64,000 bases of DNA from Brassica napus (GCF_020379485.1 NC_063452.1:24744770-24808769), one strand, 5' to 3'; shown: positions 10,901 to 22,713, counted from the first letter of the stretch. Program-made: numbers and translations. The notes: generated by a model not told the origin, from the sequence alone.

Positions 10901-12757
10901 CTAACCAGACAAACTAACACCCGGAAGTTTTACTAGTTGCTTCTCATCTATTACACGCCTGATACTCTCCACATCTTCCCATCTTTCTAATGCAGCATAT
11001 ATGCTTGACAAGATCACAAACGGAGCCGGATTCTCTGGCTCTAGCTCAGCTAGCTTCATCGCTGCTTCCTCCCCAAGCACTGGATCCAGGTGCTGCCTAC
11101 AGGCACCGAGCAGAGAAGAGTAAACCGAAGATGATGGTTCCGACATTTGATCTATTACCTCCTTGGCCTCTCTCAATCTCCCAAAGCGACACAAGAGATC
11201 AACCATACAACCAATGTGGTCTGTACTAGGTTTGAATCCATAATCTTCCTGCATCAAACTAAAAATTTCAACTCCCTTTTCGACGTCGCCACAGTGACTA
11301 CAAGCAGATAGAACAGCAGTAAAGGTTGCTAAACTCGGTTCTACTTTCTCCTCTCTTAGTAGTTCAAAGATTTCAATTGCAGATTCACACTCACCATGTT
11401 TACCATAGCCGGATATCATAACGTTCCAGAACACCGGATCCTTGGGTTTCGGTTCAAACCGGTCAAAGATTAGCCGTGCCCATAACGACAACCCACATTT
11501 CATGTACATGTCCATGAGAGACGTAGAAACAAATGTATCCCTCTCAGCTGCAGCTTTAATGACGTATCCATGGATCTCTTTGCCGTTCTTTAAAACCCAA
11601 GTATCTGAACAAGCCGATAGAAGGCTAGTGAGACATTTCAAACTAGGAGCCACAACTACGGATATCATTCTCTCAAAGAACTTGAAAGCTTCCACTACTC
11701 TCCCTAACTGCGAAAAGCCACTGATCAGCGAATTCCACGTGGCGGAATCTGGCTTAAGCCCCTCTGAATCAAGCTGTTCGAACAGCTCAACTGCCACCTC
11801 ATGCTGTCCGTTAATCATCATCCCAGAGATAACAGAGTTCCAAGAAATCAAGTTCCTGGTACCTTTCATCTCTGTGAAAACGCCGTACGCTGATTCCCAA
11901 CACCGGCATTTCGAATACATATCAATGAGAGACGTACCGACCATTGTATCAAACCGAAACGGTTTTTTCATGACAAGACCATGGATTTGCCTAGCGTACT
12001 GGAGATGCATAAGACTAGCGCAAGCAGATACGGCATTGATGAAAGTAACAGCGTTTGGTTCTTCATCTGAAAACTTCCTCATGAGATTGAAGACGCTAGG
12101 AACCAAACGTGGAACTCCATTCTCCATCAATCCGGAGATGAACGCATTGTACGTCACAACACTCTTGTGAGGAACCGTTTCGAACATCCTCGCAGCTAAA
12201 ACCCACTCCCCACACCTCGAATACATTGAAACAAGAGATGTCCCAACGTATACTTCCGTCTCAAAACCTGACTTCATCGCCAAGCAGTGCACCTGCATCC
12301 CTCCTTCTACATCATCGCAGCTACTCAAAACGCTAGCCACCGTAACAGAGTTGGTACCAGACCCACTAACCCTAGCTTCCCCGAACATCCTAAACGCTTC
12401 TCTAGCAAACCCGTTCTCCAAAAGCCCGGAAACCGCCGCGTTAACACTCGCGACGCTCCTCTCGGGCATTTCGTCGAGCAGGTTGAGTGCGTCCTTCGTC
12501 TGCTTCACCTTCATGTACATGCTCACCAGAGCCGTCGCGGTGAAATGATCGACGAGAAAGCCGGTCTTTATGATCTGGGCGTGCAGGTTTCGGCCTTGGG
12601 TGGCGTCGCCGAGCTTCGCGCATGATTTGAGAAGAGGCGGGAATGTGAACTTGTCGGGAGAGTGAGCAGAATAGTGGCGGCGCGTGTACAACGCTGCATC
12701 TAGTGAAACCCCACTGGTCACGAGGTTAGTGACTCGGTGCCTCGTGAGGTTTATCAT
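10901..12757 (-). CDS. Pentatricopeptide repeat protein, E subclass (At2g02750-like)
   Basis: Intronless, 618 residues. PPR proteins bind specific organellar transcripts in mitochondria or plastids for editing, splicing or stability. PPR arrays of PLS type fill about residues 35-530. Typical units include DKFTFPPLLKSCAKLGD, TALVSMYMKVKQTKDAL, NLISWNSVISGMMINGQ and ATFTAVLSACSHCGDVEKG. An E motif closes the protein (SSVYSSLLGACRQHL to LVKLPGVSLSG), with no DYW domain. The start is the first ATG (MINLTRHRVTNLV), in a basic, hydroxylated leader that fits organelle import. The gene points away from UBC2; their starts are 762 bp apart. No internal stops. The target RNA cannot be read from the sequence. 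Confidence 0.93.
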   Translation of the reverse strand: MINLTRHRVTNLVTSGVSLDAALYTRRHYSAHSPDKFTFPPLLKSCAKLGDATQGRNLHAQIIKTGFLVDHFTATALVSMYMKVKQTKDALNLLDEMPERSVASVNAAVSGLLENGFAREAFRMFGEARVSGSGTNSVTVASVLSSCDDVEGGMQVHCLAMKSGFETEVYVGTSLVSMYSRCGEWVLAARMFETVPHKSVVTYNAFISGLMENGVPRLVPSVFNLMRKFSDEEPNAVTFINAVSACASLMHLQYARQIHGLVMKKPFRFDTMVGTSLIDMYSKCRCWESAYGVFTEMKGTRNLISWNSVISGMMINGQHEVAVELFEQLDSEGLKPDSATWNSLISGFSQLGRVVEAFKFFERMISVVVAPSLKCLTSLLSACSDTWVLKNGKEIHGYVIKAAAERDTFVSTSLMDMYMKCGLSLWARLIFDRFEPKPKDPVFWNVMISGYGKHGECESAIEIFELLREEKVEPSLATFTAVLSACSHCGDVEKGVEIFSLMQEDYGFKPSTDHIGCMVDLLCRFGRLREAKEVIDQMSEPSSSVYSSLLGACRQHLDPVLGEEAAMKLAELEPENPAPFVILSSIYAALERWEDVESIRRVIDEKQLVKLPGVSLSG

Positions 12758-13518
12758 CTAGAGAGGCGAAAGCGAGCACCAGGGCGCATCAACGGCTCTC
12801 TCCACTGTCGTCCTCCTCGACAAGAGATCTTTTTTTTTTTATCACAACGGATCAACGGCTCGACAAGAGATCAAAGCAACAATTTATTGTTGGTTACTAC
12901 GACAGTACGGTTTAACGGTTTATCATCGGTTAAGCAATCTCGTGCTGGATTAAATCGGTTATCATTTTCATGTACAAGGGATCAAAGCAACATTATATTG
13001 TTGGTTCATGTCTGGTTTAAACCGGTTATTGCAACATTTGATTCAAACGGTTTATTATCGGTTAAGCACCGCCTGAGGCAAATATCCGAGTCTGGTTTAA
13101 AGTGATGTTCTTTGATTGATCACCACTGCGTGCACGGTGAATTTTGAGGATCGATAGGAGACTTTTCTGTCATCACCGGTGGTCATCATCGTCGCTTAAA
13201 CTTCCCTCCTTTCGTCGCGGCAAGGAAAGATGCTCGCTTGACGTCGACCTCCGCCGTTCTTTACCTTTTTAGCTCAACAGTGAGAGATCCCTCTGTTTCT
13301 TTGTTAGATCCGGTGTTTCTACTTAGTTTTCATATGGGCCTATCAAAAGTTTCGATCTTTATGGTGAATTGATCCTGTCTTAAGCGCTTCATAGGTTAAA
13401 GAGAACTGTGTGGTTTTGATTTGCTTCTAAAAGCTTTTCTGTTGAAGCTGATTGAAACTACAATTCAGAACACATTGAAAATCTTGATTTTGAGTTCTGT
13501 GATACAAGTGAGAGAAGG
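12758..13518. promoter_or_regulatory. Divergent PPR / UBC2 promoter region with imperfect duplication
   Basis: Shared upstream region of the two genes. Two similar segments (about 12870-12937 and 12970-13063) each run from GATCAAAGCAAC to a CGGTTTATYATCGGTTAAGC motif, an imperfect tandem duplication of roughly 105 bp. A possible UBC2 leader lies near 13200-13518. Confidence 0.45.
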
Positions 13519-13754
13519 ATGTCGACACCAGCGAGGAAGAGATTGATGAGGGATTTCAAGAGGTTGCAGCAGCAAGACCCACCTGCAGGAATCAGTGGTG
13601 CTCCACAAGACAACAACATCATGCTCTGGAATGCTGTTATTTTCGGGTAAATAAATTTTGATTACAGAAAACATTCTCCAAGTCTTCCACTGTTCTTATT
13701 TACGCCTTGTTTTTTTGTGGATTTGCAGGCCTGATGATACCCCATGGAGTGGAG
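13519..13754 (+). pseudogene. UBC2: UBC2-like (RAD6-type E2), exons 1-2, separated from the rest by a Copia insertion
   Basis: UBC2 is the RAD6-type ubiquitin-conjugating enzyme that works with HUB-type E3 ligases on histone H2B. Exon 1 (13519-13646) encodes [20 protein letters not shown] through NAVIF. Exon 2 (13729-13754) encodes PDDTPWSGG. The family has a near-invariant PWDGG here; the Asp is changed to Ser. The donor GTAAAA at 13755 is intact, but 23 bp into the intron a 7.45-kb retrotransposon begins. The remaining exons lie at 21293-21836. Together with the damage in exon 4 this copy is unlikely to make a working enzyme. Confidence 0.88.
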
Positions 13755-13772
13755 GTAAAAGTTTTGTTAATT

Positions 13773-13777
13773 GTAAT
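13773..13777 (+). repeat. Target-site duplication GTAAT, left copy
   Basis: The same five bases occur at 21233-21237, immediately after the other end of the Copia element. Confidence 0.85.
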
Positions 13778-14783
13778 TGTAGAAGCCGGATAACCATACT
13801 GAATAAACGAAATAATAAAAGCGATATGTTAAGAAAATAAACGATTCGTAAAAAGCGAATACAATAACGATAAAAAATCGTATTCGCAAATGAACATGGA
13901 CTCGAGATATAATCTCTTTCTTTAACTCTAAAAATTCACTTCGTTAGTGAGACTGTACTGTACGAATATCGAGTCACAGGATACAACCATGACAGACGAA
14001 TCACGCCTCACTCGTGATCGCCCTATCGAATTATAAACTCTACGAAACACTCTCTAGACTTACGTTGAGGGATTTGGTGATTTTTTGTTGCGTAAAAACT
14101 TAAAGAGAAATGAAGGAGGAGACGAGTTTATAAAGAAGAGAAGACGAGCCACTTTCCGTATATGATGCCGCGAGGATCTTGGAGGCGAGGCATTACGAAA
14201 CTTCCTCCGCAAGATCTTTTCTCGTTTAAACTTATCGTCAAGAAGAGAGACAGCGTGTTGTTTTTAAACGAACTACGTGTTGTTTAAAATAAAATGCATG
14301 TCGTTTTTTCGGAAATTAAATGGCAATACGTTAAGCTTAACTTGGTCCAAAAAGAATATTCTTATCGGGCCGGAGGTCCTCCACCCAAGCCCAAGCCCAC
14401 GCCCACGCCGACCCGAGACGGCCGGACGGCGGCGCGCGCGTGGGGAATCCTCTCTCTACCTGAGCCGTTTACACCCATATGACACAAGACCATATTTATA
14501 CTGCTTTTTGACTCTTGTATTCCCCGATGTGGGACAATTGTTGGTTATGTCATTTTGACAAAACTTGCAGTGTTACATACACCAAGCTACCAACTTCTTA
14601 GCATCATTTCTCATTCAATATTTATCTGTTTTTGAAGTGTGGATATACCAGGTTGTAGTGCTCATTATAATCTTTACAACGAGCTGATGATCTGAGCGGA
14701 ATAACCACTGGTGTAGCTGGAAAAGTCACCGGAAAATCAGAAAACATCAGCTTCTATATTCTTTGTAAAACAGAGTTCCAAAA
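13778..14783 (-). repeat. Copia 3' LTR (left on the plus strand)
   Basis: Matches 20210-21232. In the first ~205 bp I count by eye about 15 substitutions and one 5-bp length difference, so the insertion is not recent. It ends near 14783 with a degraded form of GAGTTCCAACA. Confidence 0.88.
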
Positions 14784-15557
14784 TTCCCCCACATGAATAG
14801 AAATGACTCTTCTAAACATATGCAGACTAAATGCAGACTCGATAGACTCTAAAAAAAATACTAATACTAATCCTGACTAGACTAGACAGACTTGTCGAGA
14901 GTGTGCGAAAAATTCACTGTGTTTGAGTTGGTGGCATTTTTAAGCCTTGAACCACTCATAGTTAATATTTGTTGGGTTTACTATACCAGAAGGTGAACAT
15001 GATGTCTTGAACCAACCGGTGTTTTATGTAGACCGAGACAACATGCATAACGCAGCTTCATTTTCTCGCAGAACTTAGTTCTCTATTGTGTTCATTGTGG
15101 CCATGAACTATTCCTGGTTTTCATGAGTGAACTTAGAGAATATAGCCTTGCATTCATTCTCCTAGAAACGGCCCCATTTCACACTCATTAGGTGATTGAC
15201 CATGAAAAGTATTGAGTAATACTCCGCTTAAGAAGCTATGAAATCATTAAAAGCTTATGCTTATCCTTCTCACATTTGTTAGCACTTTTATCATCTTAGG
15301 AGCTGAGAAGAGACTATTTGTCTCAAGTGCTTTGCTTAGATTCTGTTTGATTTTGTTTTCCTTTTGAACCTACGTCTTGGGATCTCCAGTCATGATAGGT
15401 AGGGTTGCAATCAAGCATCCTCATTCGTTATAGGCTTTAAACCCATTCCTTTTGATAATTTAGCAACAACATCTCGTGGCAAACCTTTAGTAAATGGATC
15501 CGCTAGGTTGTCAGCCGATTTGATGTAGTCTATTGTGACTACACCAGTTGAGATAAG
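14784..15557 (-). other. Copia 3' untranslated region with block shared with the second Copia
   Basis: Lies between the RNase H remnant and the 3' LTR. The part 14925-15245 is clearly similar to 27425-27770 of the second element, although the LTRs differ and that element's pol is nearly erased. Confidence 0.7.
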
Positions 15558-18500
15558 TTATCTAATGGCTTTATGTTGTCTTCTGATGTGACGAGATTTA
15601 CCATTGTAGAGATTACTCTCAGCCCGAGCTATAGATGATTGACTATCACAATGTATGCGTATAGCTGGCACATGTTTCTCCCACATAGGAATATCTTCCA
15701 AAAAAATTCTAAGCCATTCAACTTCTTCTGCTGCTTTGTCTAAGGCTATGAACCCAGATTCCATGGTTGATCTGGGTAACACTGTTTGTTTGGTAGATTT
15801 CCATGATATTGCTGCTCCTCCTAGTGTAAAGACATATCCACTCGTGGATTTTGAGTTTTTTGAATCTGATATCCAGTTAGCATCACTGTATCCTTCTAAA
15901 ACTGCTGGTTCTTTACCATAAGGAAGCCCAAAATCTTTGGTGTAGCGCAAGTAATTGAGTACCCTCGTTATAGCTTTCCAGTGTGTATGACCTGGATTAC
16001 TTGTATATCGACTAAGTATGTTTACTGCATGCGCTAGATCTGGTCTAGTACAATTGGTCAAGTACATGAGACTTCCGATCACACGTGCATACTCGTTTTG
16101 TGAAACCGCTTCACCTGAATTCTTTGTCAAGTGCATTTGGGGATCTAACGGAGCCGTACTATTAGAGTAATTTTTAAACCTCTCTAATATTGTTTGAGCA
16201 TAATGAGATTAGGTTACGATAATTCCGTTTGAATTTCTTGTGACTTTAATCCCGAGAATTACATCTGCTAATCCCAAGTCTTTCATCTCAAATGTCCCTT
16301 TGAGCATGTTTTTTATTTGATTGATAATGTCTTTATTGCTTCCAATAATGAGCATATCATCTACATATAGACATAGCAAACCATACGCATTTTTTGTAGT
16401 TTTGTAGTATATGCATTTGTCACATTCATTTATTTTGAAACCATTTGACATCATTGTATTGTCAAATTTTTGATGCCATTGTTTAGGAGTTTGCTTAAGT
16501 CCATAAAGTGACTTTACAAGTCGGAATACTTTGTCTTCCTGTCCGGGAACGACAAAACCTTCAGGTGGTTTTATGTAAATTTCCTCTTCTAAATCACCAT
16601 TTAGAAGAGCGGTTTTTACATCCATTTGATGGATTTCTAGGTCTCTTAAGGCTGTGATTGCTATCATCAGTCTTATTGATGTTATTCTCGTTACTGGAGA
16701 ATATGTATCGAAATAGTCCAAATCTTCCTTTTGTCTTGAACTACAAGCCTAGATTTGTATTTTCCACCAGGTTTTCGTGTCATTATCCATTTATTTCCTA
16801 ATGCTTTGCAGCCAGGTGGTAAATCTGTTATGTACCATGTATAATTTTGCATGATAGAATCAAATTCACTCCTGACAGCTTCGTTCCAAAATGGAGCTTC
16901 AGGTGAAGCCATGGCTTCTGCCAAAGTTTTTGGAACATTTTCCACTAAAAATGCCTTTAGGAAATTTTCACCAAATTTTTTTTTTCTTTCGAGCTCTTTT
17001 GCTTCTTCGAGGTTCATCTTTTTCTTCATTTTCTGAAATATCATTTGTAGAAATCTCGACGTTTGTCTCAGTTTCTGAGTTTTTGACATTTTCTCTTTCT
17101 TCTCGAGTTCGTTTTGAATCTTGTTTTTCCTTATATGGAAAAATATTTTTGAAGAAAGATGCATTTCTTGATTCTATTACTGTATTTTCATGAATGTCTG
17201 ATATTACAGATTTGTGTACCAGAAATAGATAAGCATTACTGTTATGTGCATGTCCGATGAAGATGCAATCCACTGTTTTAGGTCCAATAGTGACCTTCTT
17301 TGGTGGCGGTACCGCAACTTTTGCCAAGCACCCCCACACTTTGAGGTATTATACGAAGGTAAATTACCTTTCCGTAATTCATATGGAGTTTTGTCAGTTA
17401 CTTTGTGTGGAATTTTGTTGAGGATATAATTAGTGGTAAGCAACGCTTCCCCCCACATGTTCTGGGGTAACCCAGATTCCTGCAACATTGCATTCATCAT
17501 CTCTTTTAGAGTTCGATTTTTGCGTTTAGTAACTCCATTGGATTCTGGTGAATAAGGAGCTGTAGTTTGATGGATTATTCCATGTTCTTTACAGAATGCA
17601 TTGAATGGACCATCATACTCGTCTCCTTTGTCGCTTCTAACTACTTTAATAGTTGTTTTAAGCTGATTTCCGACCTCGAGTTTAAATTCTTTGAATTTTT
17701 CTAAGGTTTCATCTTTGCTATGTAACAAGTATACATAACAATATTTTGTGCAGTCATCTATGAAGGTCACAAAGTATTTTTTCTCACCTCTAGTTTGTAT
17801 GTATTTTAAATCACATAAATCGGTGTAAATTAAATCTAGAGGTTTATTAGTTCTTTCGACACGAGGTGATGGCGTTTTTGTGAGCTTAGCCTGTACGCAT
17901 ACTTCACATTTTTGTTTAGTTGTTTTGCATTTAAGAATTAGATTTAAATTCATTAATCTTTGTATAGATTTATTGTTTACATGGCATAATCTTTCATGGC
18001 ATATATTAAAAGACTCAACCAAATAAGCAACTGGCTCTTTTTTATTCATTGAAACTTTTGGAGCTACAACTTTCGGAGGGACTGTCTTTACATTCAACTT
18101 GACAAGTCCACCCTTAACATACTCATTTCCCAAATACATCCCATTCTTCATAATCACGAGTTTGTCCGCCTCAAAACTTATGGCAAATCCATTCTTGCTG
18201 AACAAGGTTCCTGAGACCAGGTTCTTCCTCATGTCAGGCACATGCTTCACATTCGTCAGAGTGAACTCACGTCCAGATGTCATCTTCAAAATCACATTGC
18301 CGCGTCCTTCAATCTTGGAGACTGCAGTGTTTCCCATCCTGAGCTTCTCCTGAGTCTCGCTTTTCTGATAGGTGCTGAACATCGCCCTATCGGTGCAAAT
18401 GTGGGTGGTTGCACCAGTGTCATACCACCATTCCTTGGGGTTGTTGCTTTCAACCATGTTGGCTTCAGTCACCACAACAACGAGATCCTCCTCAGTGAGA

Positions 18501-18598
18501 TTTGCCTGAGCCTTCTCATCTTTGATCTTTTTGCGACACTCAACAATCATGTGCCCCACTTTGTGGCAGTAGTGACATTTCTCCTTCAACTTCTCCAC
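15558..18598 (-). pseudogene. Copia pol region: protease, integrase, reverse transcriptase, RNase H, in several broken frames
   Basis: From 18598 downward: a zinc knuckle (CHYCHKVGHMIVEC), the protease motif DTGATTHIC, the GAG-pre-integrase segment (CHERLCHVNNKSIQRL), and the integrase core with YTDLCD and VRSDKGDEY. The third catalytic acidic residue is replaced by Lys in GVTKRKNRT (codon at 17525-17527). The frame then breaks near 17330, 17100, 16725 and 16200. Reverse transcriptase (16209-16721) keeps CLYVDDMLIIGS. RNase H (15558-16136) keeps [10 protein letters not shown] and [13 protein letters not shown] but is shifted at its end. Domain order and YVDDM fit Copia. No intact polyprotein remains. 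Confidence 0.9.
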
Positions 18599-18611
18599 AT
18601 TCGCATTGATC

Positions 18612-19626
18612 TCAATACCTTTGTTCTTGAAGTTTTTTTCCAGAAGCCTTCAAGGCTGCAGCAGTCTTGGAAGGCTTGGCAGGAGAATTAGCCTGTGTCT
18701 TTCCTTTGCCTTTGTGCTCAGCCATGTTGACACTGTGCTCCTTAGCAGTGACCTTGTCAGCAGTTCGGTTTCTGGATTCCATCTGAAGCCTCATGATGAG
18801 CTCCTCGAGCCCCATCTTCTTCTTCTTGTGCTTCAAGTAGTTCTTGAAATCCGCATAGTTTGGAGGAAGCTTTTCAATGAAGCTGAGAGTTGTGAATGTC
18901 TCACAGATGGACATTCCTTCAGCAGCGATTTCATGGCAAATGAGCTGAAGCGCTTCCACCTGATACATGATGGGTTTTGAATCCACCATTTTGAAGTCGT
19001 GGAATTTTGTGACCACATACTTCTGGCAGCCAGCGTCCTCACCTCTGTACTTCTTGTCCAGTGATCTCCATAGCTCTTTTGCCGTGGGGATCTCACAGTA
19101 GACCCAGTACAATGGGTCAATGAGACGACCAAAAATGTAACCTTTGCATATGAAGTCGGAATGCATCCATATGTCATCAGTTGCGAGACTGTGAACATCA
19201 TCAATCCCGTAAGGCATAAGGTGCTTGTCCTCCTGGATGAACTTGTCCAGCTTCATCGTTGTTAGGAAGAACATCATCTTCTTCTGCAACGTTTTGAAGC
19301 CTTTGCCATCAAACTTGTCTGGCATCAGTCCTTGAGTGAACACACTAGGGACAACCGGAGGAGTTTGAACTGCCACCGGACCACTTGCAGTTGCTGAAAC
19401 TGAACCCGTCTTGTTAAAGTCCGGCACCGAATAGGCTACGGCGAGTGGTTTCATCAGCAGCATTTTCCGCAGGGAGGATAGTGCTTGTTGTTGACGCTGT
19501 GATGTTTCCAACGTTTGTCACAGTTGCATCAGTTGCTGCAACGTTGAGTGGAGTCTGATTGACATTTGTGGTGTCAATGGGGGTGTTGTTATCGTTCGTC
19601 ATTGTTTTTCCTATAGAGAAAACCAT
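18612..19626 (-). pseudogene. Copia gag, broken frame
   Basis: The start is probably at the ATG near 19602 (MTNDNNTPIDTTNVNQT) within a frame beginning at 19626. That frame is lost near 19440 and continues in another with MPDKFDGKGFKTLQKKM and FICKGYIFGRLIDPLYWVY, typical of Copia gag (UBN2/DUF4219 type). A second break sits in a run of seven T (plus strand 18633-18639), just before the zinc knuckle at the start of the pol frame. Confidence 0.85.
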
Positions 19627-19739
19627 GAAGGCGAATCAGTACTCCATTCAACAAATAACATATTATTTTAAAGAAAAATAATAGTTTAAAATCGATGGTC
19701 ATTTTTGGTGTTTGAACAAAATCATATCAATATTAGTCT

Positions 19740-20195
19740 GGAAAAACCGTTTCGCAAACTCGCTTAGAGAAGCGTTTGCAGAAACCGTTTTGTATAGACT
19801 TAGAATGTTTCATAATCTCGCTTAAGAAAGCGGTTATGGAAACGATTCATATACTTTGTTTTAAGAATCGTATATCAAAAAACTTTTCACGATAATGCTA
19901 GAAAGCAATCCGCAAATCGTTATGAAATACATAGGAAACGTTTCGCGGAAGTGCTATAAAGCAATTCGCAAACACGTTTACAAAAGAACAAAGAAACGTT
20001 TTGCGGATAAGCATAGAGCAAATCGCAAACATCGTTTTGAACGAAACCAGGAAAGGTTTATATGTATCATATATCAATAAACGGAACGTTTCGAGGAAAT
20101 GCTGCCGAGCAAATCGCAAACAGCGTTCTAATAACCGTTAACAAATCTTTGTTGAACCGTTTTTCAATCCGATAACGCTTTAAATAGAAAGCGAA
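19740..20195 (-). repeat. Degenerate short repeats in the Copia 5' leader
   Basis: Between the 5' LTR and gag, variants of GAAACGTTTYGCGG followed by AGCAAWTCGCAAAC recur about four times (near 19900, 19935-19975, 19995-20030 and 20085-20125), spaced roughly 65-90 bp. They lie where packaging or dimerisation signals are expected, which is only inference. Confidence 0.55.
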
Positions 20196-20209
20196 ATTAG
20201 AGTTAAGAT

Positions 20210-21232
20210 TGTAGAAGCCGGATAACCAGACTGAATAAATGAAATAATAAAAGCGATATGTTAAGGAAATAAACGATTCGTAAAGAGCGAAGCGAATACA
20301 AGAACGATAAGAAATCATATTCGCAAATGAACATTGAGTCGAGATATAATCTCTTTCCTTAACTCTAAATATTCGCTCCGTTAGTGAGACGGTACTGTAC
20401 GAATATCGAGTCCCAGGATACAACCATGGCAGACGAATCACGCCTCACTCGTGATCGCCCTATCAAACTATAAACTCTAAGAAACACTCTCTAGACTTAC
20501 ATTGAGGGATTTGGTGATTTTTTGTTGCGTAAAAACTTAAAGAGAAATGAAGGAGGAGACGAGTTTATAAAAAAGAGAAGACGAGCCACTTTCCGTAACT
20601 GATGCCGCACGTGCGCACGTTGGCGGAAGTCTCGCGAGGATCTCGGAGGCGAGGCGTTACGAAACTTCCTCCGCAAGATCTTTTCTCGTTTAAACTTATC
20701 GTCAAGAAGAGAGACAGCGTGTTGTTTTTAAACGAACTAAGTGTTGTTTAAAATAAAATGCATGTCGTTTTTTCAGAAATTAAATGGTAAAACGTTGAGC
20801 TTAACTTGGTCCAAAAAAAATATTCTTATCGGGCCAGAGGCCCTCCACCAAAGCCCAAGCCGACCCGAGCCGGGAGGCGGTGGCGCGCGTGGGGAATCAT
20901 CTCTCTACCTGAGCCGTTTACACCCATATGACACAAGGCCATATTTATACTGCTCTTTGACTCTTGTATTCCCCGATGTGGGACAATTGTTGGTTATGTC
21001 ATTTTGACAAAATTTGCAGTGTTACATACACCGAGCTACCAACTTCTTAACATCATTTCTCATTCTATATTTATCTGTTTTTGAAGTGTGAATATACCAG
21101 GTTGTAGTGCTCATTATAATCTTTACAACGAGCTGATGATCTGACCGGAATAACCACCGGTGTAGCCGGAAAAGTCACCGGAAAATCAGAAAACATCAGC
21201 TTCTATATTCTTTGTAAAACAGAGTTCCAACA
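20210..21232 (-). repeat. Copia 5' LTR (right on the plus strand)
   Basis: Partner of 13778-14783. It ends in CA at 21232, followed by GTAAT. In element orientation the sequence after the LTR is ATCTTAACTC and lacks the common TGG-starting primer site. Confidence 0.9.
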
Positions 21233-21292
21233 GTAATCACTTATCTTGAGATTCGTATCTATTCTTCTATCTCTTTTGAATGATCTTATCAG

Positions 21293-21836
21293 GGACTTTC
21301 AAACTCTCACTGCAGTTTTCAGAAGATTATCCAAACAAACCACCAACGGTTCGGTTTGTTTCACGGATGTTCCATCCAAATAGTAAGTTAAATATAACTA
21401 ACACTAACCTTTCTTATTCTGAGGGCATGTGATTCACCAAGCTTGCACTTGGCCATTGTTGTGTGGTAGTATATGCTGATGGGAGTATATGCTTGGACAT
21501 TCTCCAAAACCAGTGGAGTCCAATATATGATGTTGCTGCTATACTTATATATTTAGAAATGCTTCTCATATCCTGTTTCTCAATAAAACCATTGATGATT
21601 GCTGTTTTTTCTGCTTCCATTTTTAAAATTTAAAGTGTTGGTGTTGTGGATATGATCACCCTTGGCTGAACAATCTCTCTTTTTCTTTTTTTTTTTTTAA
21701 ATCACAGTCATTGCTCTGTGATCCTAATCCGAATTCTCCTGCAAACTTGGAAGCTGCACGAATGTTCAGCGAAAGCAAACGGGAGTACAACAGAAGATTC
21801 CGCGAGGTTGTGGAACAAAGCTGGACTGCTGACTAG
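21293..21836 (+). pseudogene. UBC2: UBC2-like, exons 3-5 downstream of the Copia insertion, exon 4 truncated
   Basis: Exon 3 (21293-21382) encodes [19 protein letters not shown] through FHPN. Exon 4 starts at 21470 and keeps the active-site Cys in [17 protein letters not shown]. After AAIL (about 21546) the expected last four codons and the donor splice site are missing and unrelated sequence follows. Exon 5 (21708-21836) encodes [19 protein letters not shown] to EQSWTAD and stop. Loss of the exon 4 donor, the changed PWDGG motif and the retrotransposon together mark a pseudogene. A functional paralogue presumably exists elsewhere in the genome. Confidence 0.88.
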
Positions 21837-22295
21837 TAAAATAATATTTGTTGTAGAGCGTTTGTCTTCTTCGACATTGAACTTAATTCCTCTCTTGTGT
21901 TTCATTCCACCAACACTTATCTCTCTCTTCTTTTAATGCTTTCATGTATTATCTTCACCACATTCATATTCATATTCTGATCTTCACAAAGACGGTTGAT
22001 AGCAAATCCCACTCTGGTCCTCATCAGCGACTCGTAAGAGCATATGATCCTCTCTAATACTCTAGCTGCGAGAAAGAGCCTGCTGCTACTACTTTTGAAC
22101 AGACATGAAAGCTGAAAAATGTGATATTTCATTTCTTCTAGTTTTACCATTATTTTTGTTTGGTTGTTTCTTCACTACTCTGCACATTGCACAACCTCAG
22201 CTCGACAGAACCATAGAGGAACATGACTAGGTATGGTTTTTATTTTTAAAACTTCTAATGCATTGAAGAATATGATTATGGCTTTTTTTATTCTA
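21837..22295. other. UBC2 3' flank, no gene recognised
   Basis: Former 3' region of UBC2 and AT-rich spacer. Short open frames have no family signal. Confidence 0.5.
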
Positions 22296-22420
22296 AACTA
22301 GATCCTAGCGCGGATAATATATTTAAATTTGTTATATTTATCATTTTTATTTGTATGTGAATTTTTTATATTAAATTATATATAACTAATTTTTAAATTC
22401 GATCAAAAAAAAAGGTATGG
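22296..22420. mobile_element. Helitron-like fragment
   Basis: The sequence CTAGATCCTAGCGCGGATAA followed by an AT-rich tail resembles terminal segments of Brassicaceae non-autonomous Helitrons. No complete element is delimited. Confidence 0.3.
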
Positions 22421-22713
22421 AAACTCTTCTCTGTTGTCCTACGCTGGACATAATTAAGTTGTCGTCAATTGATTCTAAATTTGTGATAACTGGAAATACA
22501 TTTTTATGTCTTCTTTACATCATCCTTAATTGGTTTACGGTTCGACCATTTGTAATATACTGAGAGTAACATGATATTAGATGTTGATTATCTCCTTCCA
22601 ATTAGGAATGCACATAATGAGAGAAATTCAAGGTGAGACCACTTTACAATTTTGTCTTCATATCTATATAGAGTTAGTTTATAGATTACTCTATCTGTTT
22701 CAAAATGTAATTA
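22421..22713. other. AT-rich spacer before the tandem array
   Basis: Near 22689 the sequence CTCTATCTGTTTCAAAATG resembles the terminal repeat of Stowaway-like MITEs. It directly precedes the first monomer, so the monomer may derive from such an element. Confidence 0.4.

Larger units (their letters stand above)
13778..21232 (-). mobile_element. Ty1/Copia LTR retrotransposon inserted in intron 2 of UBC2
   Basis: The full 7,455-bp element is flanked by GTAAT on both sides. The ends are TGTTGGAACTC (minus strand at 21232) and CTTCTACA (at 13778). LTRs are 13778-14783 and 20210-21232. The coding order on the minus strand is gag, protease, integrase, reverse transcriptase, RNase H, which makes it Copia. 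A polypurine tract lies next to the left LTR (complement of 14784-14800). The polyprotein has at least five frame breaks plus a catalytic substitution, so it is not autonomous now. Confidence 0.93.

Noticed and set aside
11442..12170. Long plus-strand open frame of 242 codons
   Set aside because: It lies antisense within the intronless PPR gene, has no recognisable domain, and follows from the PPR codon composition.
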